This document shows, piece after piece, positions 1 through 8,700 of a stretch of DNA of 64,000 nt. This DNA comes from a virus. The notes under the pieces are model-generated. The model had not been told where the DNA came from, made no database searches, and worked only from the letters and a program-made list of their open reading frames with translations. The stretch's first letter is position 1. Each line of letters begins with the position of its first letter. Both the position numbers and the translations under genes were made by a program. The stretch spans positions 1-64,000 of the IMG/VR virus record IMGVR_UViG_3300027881_000007. One strand, given 5' to 3'.

Positions 1-282
1 GTTTCAACATCACATGCTTATGATCTAAATTTCTGTCGTGGTAAAATTAGTTACATCTACGACCAGACAGATAATACTCTCGCCGTTGATGGACCACATG
101 AGTGCAGACAAGAAATGCTTGTCGATGGTTACTGGCGTGCAATGAATCACTTTGGGCAATATGTCATTGTACAATACGACTATTACCTTAAACCTGTAGC
201 TGTTAAAGGCATCCGGCAGGCAGTTGCAAGATACGATGTATTTACTTTCAGTCAGTCAAAAATAGGAGAGGAGGTTAACTAG
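1..282 (+). CDS. C-terminal part of an unrecognised protein (cut by window edge)
   Basis: The first frame is open from base 1 to a TAG at 280-282, giving 93 residues with no start in the window. The visible part is rich in Tyr and aromatic residues (for example VIVQYDYYLKP) and ends KIGEEVN. I see no signal peptide, membrane segment or known motif. The ribosome site of the next gene (GGAGAGGAGG) lies inside its last codons and the two genes are one base apart, so it is the first member of the short plus-strand operon with the PilZ genes. Function unknown. Confidence 0.75.
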   Translation, partial: VSTSHAYDLNFCRGKISYIYDQTDNTLAVDGPHECRQEMLVDGYWRAMNHFGQYVIVQYDYYLKPVAVKGIRQAVARYDVFTFSQSKIGEEVN

Positions 283-283
283 T

Positions 284-730
284 ATGGATTTATCACAATC
301 GACTGAGACAGAGTTAAAGAAGTTCCTTGACACAAAGGAGTTGGAACTGGCAGAAAGTTTGTTGGAATGTGAAGTGGTTGAGGCCGGTCAAACTCATGTT
401 CTAAAACGTCTCAAGATAAGGGTCAAAGCGCTTATGCCTACGGTCTACACTTACATGACCAATGTCTATTGTGCTCACACCAAAGATATCAGTGTTGGTG
501 GCGCCTACATCTTGACCAACGACCCTCCCCCAATTGGAGCGAAGATTGCGTTAACACTACGGATAACTACTCCATTTAGATTGGACCTAGGGACGATTGG
601 TGCAAGAGTCGTTCGCGTTAATGAGGTCTATGGTCGAGAAGAAGCAGGTTTTGCAGTAGAGTTTGAAAACCTGACTCCAGACCATATAAAGATTCTATTC
701 AAGTTTGTAAATGAAAGCTTGAAAGTCTGA
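284..730 (+). CDS. PilZ-domain protein 1
   Basis: 148 residues. The C-terminal 100 residues read as a PilZ domain: an R-x3-R element (RLKIR) is followed by the second signature DISVGGAYI (D-x-S-x2-G) and a beta-barrel pattern ending GFAVEFENL. These two motifs are the c-di-GMP contacts of PilZ domains, so binding is plausible but unproven. The N-terminal 45 residues are charged and helical. The start has GGAGAGGAGG about 10 bases upstream. It is followed 12 bases later by a second PilZ gene, suggesting duplication. A role in sensing or subverting host c-di-GMP signalling is inference; PilZ folds can also act as plain structural domains. Confidence 0.8.
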   Translation: MDLSQSTETELKKFLDTKELELAESLLECEVVEAGQTHVLKRLKIRVKALMPTVYTYMTNVYCAHTKDISVGGAYILTNDPPPIGAKIALTLRITTPFRLDLGTIGARVVRVNEVYGREEAGFAVEFENLTPDHIKILFKFVNESLKV

Positions 731-742
731 AAGGAGTTAACC

Positions 743-1105
743 GTGGAAGAAACCCTTACAAATGAAAGACAAGTTGTAAAAGCGCACGTCGTCAAAAGGA
801 GGAGAACAAGGGTAGATGTGACTTTACCCGTCAGGTTCACTAATCTAGGAGGAGAGTTCAGACACGCCAGGACCAAGAACATTAGCACTGGTGGTGCATA
901 CATCTGCAATGAAACTGCCATGATGCCAGTTAATACCTTCACTAACTTGTGTATTGACCTGCCAGGTGAACCGCCAATACTGGTCTATGCTCAAGTAGTC
1001 TGGACTAACCGCTTTGGTTTCGGTGTCAGGTTTATGAACCTGGATCCTAAGGACAAGGACAAGATCAGAAACATAATCAGAAACAATGGCAAGATAACAT
1101 TTTAG
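743..1105 (+). CDS. PilZ-domain protein 2
   Basis: 120 residues with a GTG start and AAGGAG six bases before it. A basic stretch KRRRTR (R-x3-R motif) leads into a PilZ domain whose second signature is NISTGGAYI; the barrel ends FGVRFMNLDP. It is a diverged tandem copy of the preceding gene (shared ISxGGAYI and the A-x-VV barrel strand), shorter at the N-terminus. Both PilZ c-di-GMP contact motifs look intact. Next comes a small acidic gene 15 bases downstream, so the four genes are probably cotranscribed. Confidence 0.8.
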   Translation: MEETLTNERQVVKAHVVKRRRTRVDVTLPVRFTNLGGEFRHARTKNISTGGAYICNETAMMPVNTFTNLCIDLPGEPPILVYAQVVWTNRFGFGVRFMNLDPKDKDKIRNIIRNNGKITF

Positions 1106-1119
1106 GAGGATGTTGCCTT

Positions 1120-1299
1120 ATGAATTACTACGAGAGAATCATTCGGAAAGGAGCGATGGCAGCAGACAACTACAGGAAAAAGGAAACTCCCATTGAAGGA
1201 TTGAATGTAACTGAGCAGGAACTTGAGGAGTTGGATTTGGACGCCCTCATGCTCATCGAAGGTTTGGGAAATCCTTTCGATCCTGTTATTGAGGACTAA
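1120..1299 (+). CDS. Small acidic protein (YYExII N-terminus)
   Basis: 59 residues starting at an ATG preceded by TAGGAGG. The N-terminus is basic (MNYYERIIRKG) and the rest acidic (EQELEELDLDAL, PFDPVIED). The first 24 residues resemble those of another small reading frame at 59711-59872 (MDYYETIIQRG), which supports both as genes. No known fold. It is the last gene before the terminator at 1315-1350. Confidence 0.65.
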   Translation: MNYYERIIRKGAMAADNYRKKETPIEGLNVTEQELEELDLDALMLIEGLGNPFDPVIED

Positions 1300-1314
1300 G
1301 TTAACAACGAAAAA

Positions 1315-1350
1315 AATAACCCCCGAATTTACACCCGAGGGTTATTTTTT
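1315..1350 (+). terminator. Intrinsic terminator after the PilZ operon
   Basis: AATAACCC (1315-1322) pairs with GGGTTATT (1339-1346), with further C/G pairs inside, followed by a T-run to 1350. An A-rich ACAACGAAAAAA precedes it. A near-identical copy lies at 1851-1882. Confidence 0.85.
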
Positions 1351-1368
1351 ATAAAGAGGAGTGACCCT

Positions 1369-1836
1369 ATGAAAAAACTTTGGTTTTTGGCACTGTTGGG
1401 AATAGCAGTCTTATCTTGCGGACCCACAAATGCACAACTGAGGGCGCAGACAAGTCTTCCCTCTATACCTGAAGAAGCTAAACCTAAGGCAAAGATACAG
1501 TGCAAGATTGTCGTCAAGCGTTATGCAGTTTCGGAAAAATCCCACAAACCTGTTCCGGACACAAAAGTTATCATTGTCAAGGATCAGTCTGATCTCCCTA
1601 GGCCGGCCAGATATCTTGTACTAGGTTCGATGACTGTGGAAGCTGGGAAAGATTGTTTTGTAGTTGAGATCATTGATGCTATAAAGGCTGGAGCGGGAAC
1701 CTATGGAGCAAATTACGTACTACCTTGGACCGCACAAGAGGGAACTGACGAACAAGTTGCTGGTCCTGGATTAGGAGTTGAAGGAGATACTTCAAGCGCT
1801 TATATCTTGCTTAGGTCAAAAGAACTATCTATATGA
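1369..1836 (+). CDS. Exported protein, probable lipoprotein
   Basis: 155 residues with a clear secretion signal: MKK, a hydrophobic core (LWFLALLGIAVL), then SC at residues 16-17. AVLSC is an acceptable, not ideal, lipobox; signal peptidase I cleavage after TNA is an alternative. The mature part begins with a Pro/Lys-rich segment. It contains a run near residues 83-125 with YLVLGSMTVEAG then DAIKAGAGTYGANYV, a pattern seen in small envelope lipoproteins of unknown function. It lies between two copies of the same terminator, so it is a transcription unit of its own. A role in modifying the host envelope during infection is inference. Confidence 0.65.
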   Translation: MKKLWFLALLGIAVLSCGPTNAQLRAQTSLPSIPEEAKPKAKIQCKIVVKRYAVSEKSHKPVPDTKVIIVKDQSDLPRPARYLVLGSMTVEAGKDCFVVEIIDAIKAGAGTYGANYVLPWTAQEGTDEQVAGPGLGVEGDTSSAYILLRSKELSI

Positions 1837-1850
1837 TCAAACAACGAAAA

Positions 1851-1885
1851 AATAACCCCCGAGTTTTCACCCGAGGGTTATTTTT
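1851..1885. terminator. Bidirectional terminator between convergent operons
   Basis: Second copy of the 1315-1350 hairpin: AATAACCC (1851-1858) pairs with GGGTTATT (1875-1882). T-runs occur on the plus side and, read on the minus strand, as TTATTTTTTCGTTGT, so it can stop both the plus gene ending at 1836 and the minus sheath gene ending at 1905. Confidence 0.8.
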
Positions 1886-1904
1886 GTGCTTATTTTTTTT
1901 GGTT

Positions 1905-3887
1905 TTAGACGATGAAGAAGTTAAGTTCGATCTTCTCGACAACTCGCGTTGGATCCAGTATAATGTTAACGTGGAAGGTCTTCCTCTTCCTCTCATATTC
2001 AGTTGCACCAACTTCTACGTTGAAGTTGTACAAGCCTCTTCGCTTCCTAATGTCCTCTAAGAACAGAACAATATCACCTGATACCTGACTCCAGGTCAGC
2101 TGATCATTTTGCTCAAAGATGAAGTACCTACAGTACTCCTCAAGGGCCCTCTTGATGTAGAGAACCAGTCGGACAATGTTCAGGTCTTGCAAGGCACTTG
2201 CCTTTGCCTGACTTGTCAACTGACCCCAGACAACATAACCCGGGTTGAACTTCACAATTGGATTCAGCTGTTTGAGGTACATCTGGTCTCTCTGACCCAA
2301 CTTAGGATTGTAGCGGAGTTCTTTGATAGTATCAATTGCTGCTCGGTTGAAACCTGCAATAGCAAACCAGACTTCGGTTAAAGCATCATTTCTTGGCAAC
2401 AGATAAGACATATGGTACATTGGAGAGAACCATACATCTCTACCAGTGAAGATATCAAAGACCTTATTATAAGACTCATACAGAGCAACAAAGTAGTTGT
2501 TGAATGTATTAACGTCTGTCCTCTCTGAAATGGCAGAATTAAATGTGGGGTTGTCACCATTGTCAAGAATACCCACACAGTCACGCCTCGTTTGACACAG
2601 AGAAGAGATTTGCTGCTTGACTGAATTTGGATAACCAGCATCAAACACTGCGCTGATATAGATGTTCTCAGTGTCTAGTACATCATCAACCTGAGAAGAT
2701 CCATCTACTGTGCTAGTTAGAGCACCAGCATAAGCCTGAGCTAACAGTGTGGTTGCTTCTACAGTATCAAGGGTACCTGTTGCATCAATCAAATCGCCCT
2801 CTGAACCATATTTCAATGGAACAGGTTCTGCTGAGGTAAATGCATTTGCGATACTTGTATTTGACTGTCTGATTTCATAAGTAATAGCTGAAACCTCATC
2901 AAATACTGAGACATCGCCAACCCAAGATTGAGATGCACCTGTGAGGTTGCGAGCATCAAATACATTGACTGTATCGTCCTCTGAACCTCCAGCGGCACCT
3001 AACCATCCATAGAGTTGATTACCTCGGGCATCTTTTGCAACAACCATGTAAGTTGAATTTCCGGCCTCAGCTACATTTTCCCAGTCACTAAAAACTTGTT
3101 TGTTATCAGTGATGGTGGCTGAACCTGCAGTTTCAACTATGGTTACTGTACCAATATCTTTGTCGTAGCGTCTTGAGAGTATGTTATAACCTTCAGTCCA
3201 CTCACCGTTGGCCCTCACCATGTCTGCTCTTAAAAGAGTTGAGTAAGTATTAAGAACATCCATAATGAATAATGAGCTACCGGTGTCATCTTGAGCTTCT
3301 GGTCTGAAAGATATCTCAAAAGATTCTACAATAACATCATCTCCATCTGACTGTTTCTCATAAATATCCATCACGTAAACATCATTGAGTAGAGGATTCG
3401 AGATTTCAACAATTCTGATGGCAAGGTTGTTGTACCACTGACCTCTCCCTATTGGATAGATAAAACATAGGGGATAAGTGTCGCCAACAGCCTCTAGATT
3501 TGTAGTGATTTCTAACAATGAGTTTAGTGAATCGTCGTAACTAATTACAACTGAAGCTGTTGCATCAACAGCTGCGTAACTAGCATCAATTCTTATATTC
3601 GCAAATGTAGCATTATCCGGCAGTGGCCGAGTGAAGTACATTGCTCCAGATTCACCCAGGTAATTGTAGGCACAGTATAGACCTTGACCATAACTCTGTC
3701 CATAGGTTTCGATTTTTGGTTCACCATATTCACCGATTAATTCACTACGAGAACCAATGAATTTGAAAACATTGTCCTCGCCCTTCTCTGCCAACGCAAC
3801 GAAGTAACCAATTGTTCCAGGTACAGCTTGTACATACGTTGACAGATCAATAATTTTGGTATATACACCTGGAGAGATATTTGGCAT
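1905..3887 (-). CDS. Contractile tail sheath protein
   Basis: 660 residues, the usual length of T4 gp18-type sheath proteins. The N-terminus MPNISPGVYTKIIDLS and GTIGYFVALAEKGEDN is the classic sheath start. The C-terminal quarter has the conserved sheath core: a NxxxxVRLVLYIKRALEEYCRYFIFE-like helix, then a strand pair ending RVVEKIELNFFIV. AGGAGG lies 9 bases before the ATG. This is the main evidence that the window comes from a myovirus. Sheath subunits polymerise around the tail tube and contract to drive it through the host envelope. The tube gene that often follows is not present; the neighbouring plus-strand operon converges instead. Confidence 0.95.
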   Translation of the reverse strand: MPNISPGVYTKIIDLSTYVQAVPGTIGYFVALAEKGEDNVFKFIGSRSELIGEYGEPKIETYGQSYGQGLYCAYNYLGESGAMYFTRPLPDNATFANIRIDASYAAVDATASVVISYDDSLNSLLEITTNLEAVGDTYPLCFIYPIGRGQWYNNLAIRIVEISNPLLNDVYVMDIYEKQSDGDDVIVESFEISFRPEAQDDTGSSLFIMDVLNTYSTLLRADMVRANGEWTEGYNILSRRYDKDIGTVTIVETAGSATITDNKQVFSDWENVAEAGNSTYMVVAKDARGNQLYGWLGAAGGSEDDTVNVFDARNLTGASQSWVGDVSVFDEVSAITYEIRQSNTSIANAFTSAEPVPLKYGSEGDLIDATGTLDTVEATTLLAQAYAGALTSTVDGSSQVDDVLDTENIYISAVFDAGYPNSVKQQISSLCQTRRDCVGILDNGDNPTFNSAISERTDVNTFNNYFVALYESYNKVFDIFTGRDVWFSPMYHMSYLLPRNDALTEVWFAIAGFNRAAIDTIKELRYNPKLGQRDQMYLKQLNPIVKFNPGYVVWGQLTSQAKASALQDLNIVRLVLYIKRALEEYCRYFIFEQNDQLTWSQVSGDIVLFLEDIRKRRGLYNFNVEVGATEYERKRKTFHVNIILDPTRVVEKIELNFFIV

Positions 3888-3994
3888 ATGCAGTTCCTCC
3901 TAATCCTTCTCTCTCTCTAGTTAGCACACTCTAATAGAAGTCATCCTTTCTCTCGGTGTATATTTCTTAAATCCCTTTTTTTTGTTTCTCTACT

Positions 3995-4657
3995 CTAGAA
4001 ATAGATATACCACACAAAAACTAGCTGACGAGTAACATCTTTTACAATTGTAGGAAATGTGACTCTGGCAAATAAACTAAATGGACCTGACTCGCCTCCT
4101 GATTTACTTGGGGCTACATAGAGTCCTGCTTCACTTAACAATTCACCATTTGCATCTGCAGATCCAATTGTCGTCGTAACTTGTGCTATTAACCACTGGT
4201 CGTCATTTGCGTCATCCTGCTGATAGACAACTGTGTCAATCGGATGCTTGTAATAGAAACCACCACGAAAGTCACCATAACTAGTGTCGGTCGAACTTAT
4301 CGGCACTTCACTGGCCATGTCAGTATCAGTGTTGGTCGGCAAAATCGGATCTAGTGGATCACCTGGCGTAACTCCTCCATCTCCCAGGCCTAGCCACCCA
4401 ATAAAATCCTCTTTAACTGGTACTACACTTGCGTTATCAACATTGAAAACTCTTACGGCTACAAATTCACGTCCAAGGTAAACCACAAGGTTTTCGCTGG
4501 AGTATATTTTCTTTCGCTCTCCATCTACTTCTTCAAAAACCTCGACTCTACCCATAGGTTTCCGGAGAACTTTTTCCTTCACATCCATACCATCACCAAA
4601 ACAGTGCTCTCCGTATTCGTCACTTACCTCAACGCGAATCGTTTCTACTTTGCTCAT
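3995..4657 (-). CDS. Conserved phage structural protein (unknown role)
   Basis: 220 residues, beta-rich and acidic. After a charged N-terminus comes a segment with WLGLGDGGVTPGDPLDP, then EAGLYVAPSK and the C-terminal LFARVTFPTIVKD followed by an aromatic end (VFVWYIYF). I recall the LFARVTFP-type ending from virion proteins of large tailed phages, without an assigned function; this is memory, not a search. It lies between the sheath gene and a zinc-ribbon protein. The candidate promoter motif at 4683-4700 lies about 30 bases upstream. Confidence 0.6.
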   Translation of the reverse strand: MSKVETIRVEVSDEYGEHCFGDGMDVKEKVLRKPMGRVEVFEEVDGERKKIYSSENLVVYLGREFVAVRVFNVDNASVVPVKEDFIGWLGLGDGGVTPGDPLDPILPTNTDTDMASEVPISSTDTSYGDFRGGFYYKHPIDTVVYQQDDANDDQWLIAQVTTTIGSADANGELLSEAGLYVAPSKSGGESGPFSLFARVTFPTIVKDVTRQLVFVWYIYF

Positions 4658-4682
4658 GGTTAAATCCTCTTTACTGAGATTG

Positions 4683-4700
4683 TTTTTAATTTGTTCTAAT
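4683..4700 (-). promoter_or_regulatory. Candidate phage promoter motif
   Basis: Minus strand reads TTAGAACAAATTAAAAAC, one of at least eight related sites found upstream of minus-strand starts. See the finding on the recurrent motif. Confidence 0.45.
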
Positions 4701-4713
4701 ATAAATACAAATT

Positions 4714-4732
4714 AAGTAGTCGCTCGCTACTA
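4714..4732. repeat. AGTAGTCGCTCG hairpin repeat, right copy
   Basis: AAGTAGTCGCTCGCTACT, a short near-palindrome (AGTAG/CTACT arms). An inverted near-copy lies at 5722-5738, so the pair flanks the gene 4739-5659. Confidence 0.45.
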
Positions 4733-4738
4733 GTTTAA

Positions 4739-5659
4739 TTAGAATAGGGCGGTCCCACATTTAGCACAGTAGTCGGCACTTGACTTCGACTTGGTACCGC
4801 AAGTTGGACAGTTTACCCTAGACCTAACGGTAACTGGTTTTTCGACCTTAGTCTTATTGGCCTTGGTTCCTCTGAGTTTCAACACAAGGATGTGCGAGTT
4901 AGACTCAAGTTCACCATGAGAACCAAAGTTGAATGACTGATTAGATGCTGAACCAGGAACTGTGATACCTTCATCCTCGGCGGGTTTAGCACTTTCTTGA
5001 ACAGCATCTTGACTAGTAACAAAACCAGCTGCCTGTGTTTCACTCCCAATGGAGCAATTCATCAATTGAACATCACTCGACTGATTGTGATTGAAAGTTC
5101 CTACTTTAGTTTCATCATCAGAGTTTGTAAATGTATAGTTAACTGAGGAATCATCATCTGTTTTAATGGTTGTCCCACCATAGTAATACCTTGTGCAAGA
5201 ACAGGGATCACAGTAGCAACCAGTACAACGAGGATACCAGTATGGCCAAGGTTGATAAGGTCGCCAAGGTTCAGTAATAACTCTCCTTCGCCTGATGACC
5301 TCTTCATACTCGATCTTCTTTTCAAACCTGTACTCTACTCTGATAATCCCGTCATCTATACGGTCACCACGATGTTCAACTATCTCCTCAGTCTTTTGAA
5401 TAAATCGAAATCTATTCTTAACTTCATATCCCTTCAAGAAACCTTCAAGTTCACATTGAGAGTTAGGTTGAAGGATAAGAGACCCATCAATGGCATCCTG
5501 TCCATCAACGGTAACTTTGACAACTGCTATTCTTGATTCAAGGTTTTTCAATAGAAGGGAATACTCTGAACCAAATGGCAGGGTGACAGTATCATCCTTT
5601 TCTCTCAGGACTTTACCGCCACATTTGATAACGGCAACGAAGCGATCTTTATACACCAT
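4739..5659 (-). CDS. Phage structural-type protein with C-terminal zinc ribbon
   Basis: 306 residues. The N-terminal 90 residues form a beta-sandwich-like domain (GKVLREKDDTVTLPFGSEY, then SLLLKNLESRIAVVKVTVDG) that I recall from capsid- or tail-associated proteins of several large phages. The middle has a Tyr/Pro/Cys cluster (WYPRCTGCYCDPCSC) that could bind metal. The last 35 residues are a zinc ribbon with two CxxC pairs (CPTC, CAKC). The gene is flanked by inverted 17-base repeats. A virion location is inferred from neighbours; the ligand of the beta domain is unknown. Confidence 0.6.
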   Translation of the reverse strand: MVYKDRFVAVIKCGGKVLREKDDTVTLPFGSEYSLLLKNLESRIAVVKVTVDGQDAIDGSLILQPNSQCELEGFLKGYEVKNRFRFIQKTEEIVEHRGDRIDDGIIRVEYRFEKKIEYEEVIRRRRVITEPWRPYQPWPYWYPRCTGCYCDPCSCTRYYYGGTTIKTDDDSSVNYTFTNSDDETKVGTFNHNQSSDVQLMNCSIGSETQAAGFVTSQDAVQESAKPAEDEGITVPGSASNQSFNFGSHGELESNSHILVLKLRGTKANKTKVEKPVTVRSRVNCPTCGTKSKSSADYCAKCGTALF

Positions 5660-5721
5660 GACTACCTCCTTTTACAGGGCACCGTCTAAACCCTCAATGT
5701 TTAAAGACGATTGGAGTTTAA

Positions 5722-5738
5722 GTAACGAGCGACTACTC
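5722..5738. repeat. AGTAGTCGCTCG hairpin repeat, left copy (inverted)
   Basis: Minus strand reads AGTAGTCGCTCGTTACT; inverted near-copy of 4714-4732. It lies directly downstream (minus sense) of the promoter-like motif at 5740-5756, in the leader of gene 4739-5659. Confidence 0.45.
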
Positions 5739-5739
5739 T

Positions 5740-5756
5740 ATTTATTTGTTCTAATA
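5740..5756 (-). promoter_or_regulatory. Candidate phage promoter motif
   Basis: Minus strand reads ATTAGAACAAATAAATA, about 80-95 bases before the start of gene 4739-5659. Member of the recurrent motif set. Confidence 0.4.
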
Positions 5757-5772
5757 TTTCAGTTATATTTAA

Positions 5773-8700
5773 CTAAAATGAATATTCAATAACCAGCTCC
5801 GGTACTAATCCTGAAGCAGAGTAATTACAGTATGCAATAAGTAATGAAGTAGGACCAACATTAAGATAATCATGGTCATATTCTCGTGTACAGAACATTG
5901 CGTATTGACCTATTATATCAATTATACTTTGTAAATAAGCTACTCCTGCTACATTCAAGTCCATCTCGTTCCAACCTAAATTGTCCCAAGGCGAGAATGA
6001 GTCAATTAGTAGTGGACCAGTGAATGCCTGATAATCATTAACTGTAACATCTAGAGGGTTAGAGAGAGTTGCTTCTTGCGCACATAATGCAATTGGAGAA
6101 AACGTCTTCCAGCCGTGAACTCTCAACTTTGCTGATAAAACTGTCACATTAATTAATGCAGTGGTATCGAATGTGAAGAAACCTCTAGCACACTGAAAAG
6201 CAGCATTATGTACTAAAGCACAAGAACTATTTGCTAGACCAGGAGAATCCGCTGAGTCTGCAACAGCCTTGTCTCTTGTGGTAGGCCAGTCTACATCAGT
6301 TCCATAAACTCTCCCATCATAAGCTGCTGTAATTGTCATAAAGTCTATAGTGGTTGTCGTAGTAGTCGCAGTAGTAGTCGTAGTCGTAGTAGTAGTTGTA
6401 GGAGCTGGAGGCAGAGTCGTAGTCGCAGTTGTAGTAGTCGTAACTGTGGTAGTGGTAGTAATTATCGCAGTTGAATCTTGTATATAAATCTGACAAACAT
6501 CCTTACCGCCCATACAGTCAAATAAACCTTCTTCATCAAAATCTTGCCATCCACCAGCCATGTAACCATAGAGATAGAAAGGATCCTCTGGAGGCGTAGG
6601 ATCTGGAACAGGTGGAGAGGTAAGAACCGTATACTCTTCATCTACCCACTGGAGTGGTTCATCAACCCACTGGGTCTCCCACGCCGGACTACTATTAATC
6701 CATTGAGATAAGAGTACCTCAATTGGAACACATTCAGACTCATCATCTATCCATTGTCCTTCTTCTTCTACCCACTGTTCCTCTTGACCAGTCCACTGAC
6801 ATATATCAGGTGGGAGTGTAGTACTCAGAGTTATAGTTGTTGTTGAGTCGAAGTCAAAATCAACTACTGCCGATCCATCAGGCAAGCACATATAGAAATC
6901 ATGTACGTCCTGACGCACTGTAAGACGCATATCATCTAAGTCGTCTGCAATTCCTGTATCATAATATGAACCACAGTCATAAGTTCGTCTTGAATAATAT
7001 AGACCAGCAGTTGAATCACAAGTTATGTACGGATATGCACAACATGATGTACTATCAGCAGCAGGTGTATCAACAACTGTCTGATAAATGATCATTGAAG
7101 ACGAATCATCAAGTATAACCGAATCAAATAGAGCATCATCAAATACCAGTGCAGACTCGAAGAAAGCAAGTCTTGCCCTATAAGGTTTAAAGAAATCAAT
7201 TACCTGTTTGATCAAGAATGGGATGCCTGCGGTAGCTCCACCAATGTTTGGATAGGCCCCGAAGTGTTCAAGTATCCATTGATGCAAGTCTGTAAACAGA
7301 TACTCTATTAGTGTGGCGTCTTCACCAGCATCAAACCAACTATCAATGTCAGCCTTTAGGGCTGGATTTATTGCATTTAGAATTGCTTCGGCAGCATCTG
7401 GATCAACTTGGTAAGGAGGACTATTAAATACTCTTGACCAATTCTCCTTAAATATTTCCAGTTTAGCTTTTCTTTCCTCTCTTGATTCAGGTCGAATATT
7501 GACTAAGGCCTCAAACTCTGCATCAGCTTCCTCTATAGTACCAATTACATCTTTGTTGTACTCCAGATTCCGTGGTTGTTCAGTAGTCGTTGTCACAGTA
7601 GTCGTTACAGTAGTGGTCGTAGTTGTTGCTGTGGTAGTCGTACTTGGAACTGGAGTTGTACTAGTCGTAGTAGTTGTAGTCGTGGTGGTTGTTAGTGGAG
7701 TACCTTCAAAATCATCAAACTCAACAACAAACTGAACGTATGGTGGAATCGTGGTTGTAGTTGTTGGTAGTGGTGGTAGAGTAGTAGACGCAGTAGTTGT
7801 AGTGGTTGTAGTCGTAGTTGAAGATGGACTCCAGAAGCTAAAGTAATCAAAGTCAACTACAAATTCACCAGGAACAGTAGTAGTTGTGGTAGTCGGAAGT
7901 GGGGGTAAAGTAGTAGTTACAGTCGAAGTAGTCGTGGTAGTTACAAAATCACCCTCTTCTCTCAAAGGACTAAATGATACCAATTCAGTTTCTACTTCAT
8001 TACCTAAACCCAAGAGTGGTTGATAGTACATAGGACAAGGAGTAATACAGCGGTAATTGTACTGAACAGCATTACTATTTGTATAGGCTACGTCAATTGC
8101 AGGAGTGCAACCACCCACTGGAGTACAACTTGATTTGTGGTACCACAGAAATGGTTGTTGAGGTCCGCTAGGCTGTTGATTGGTGAAATAACCGTCTCCG
8201 ACTGGACCATCCCATCTAATTTGAAGAACTCCAAACTGGCTAACATCATGCTGAGTATCTTTTTGACAATAGAATCCAGCGAAACCGGTTCCCGGGTAGA
8301 GGTTTGGACCTACTACAGTAGGTGTGAGTAGCCATCCGCCAGATCCTGCAAGGTAAGTATGTATAATGTTAAAGCTCGAATCTTCCCAGAAAATGTGCAT
8401 GCCAAAAATATCATCTAAAGTAACTCGGTGGCCGACAGATTCTAAACTAGTACCAGGTATTTTTGTCGGAGTGCTAAATGAACCAAGTGATTGTCTACTA
8501 TAATATATACCTGGATCAGGTCCAGAAGTTATTGTAATAAGAATAATATTCCCATAATTAGATTTGTACATCCTAGCAAAAGTATCAAATTGACCAACAC
8601 CTGAATCCCAATTTAACTGTTGGACCCAAGGATCGGCCATATGATACCAACTTCCGCCAGATAGTTCATAACTACCCAGGTTGTTCCAGGCTTCCCACAC

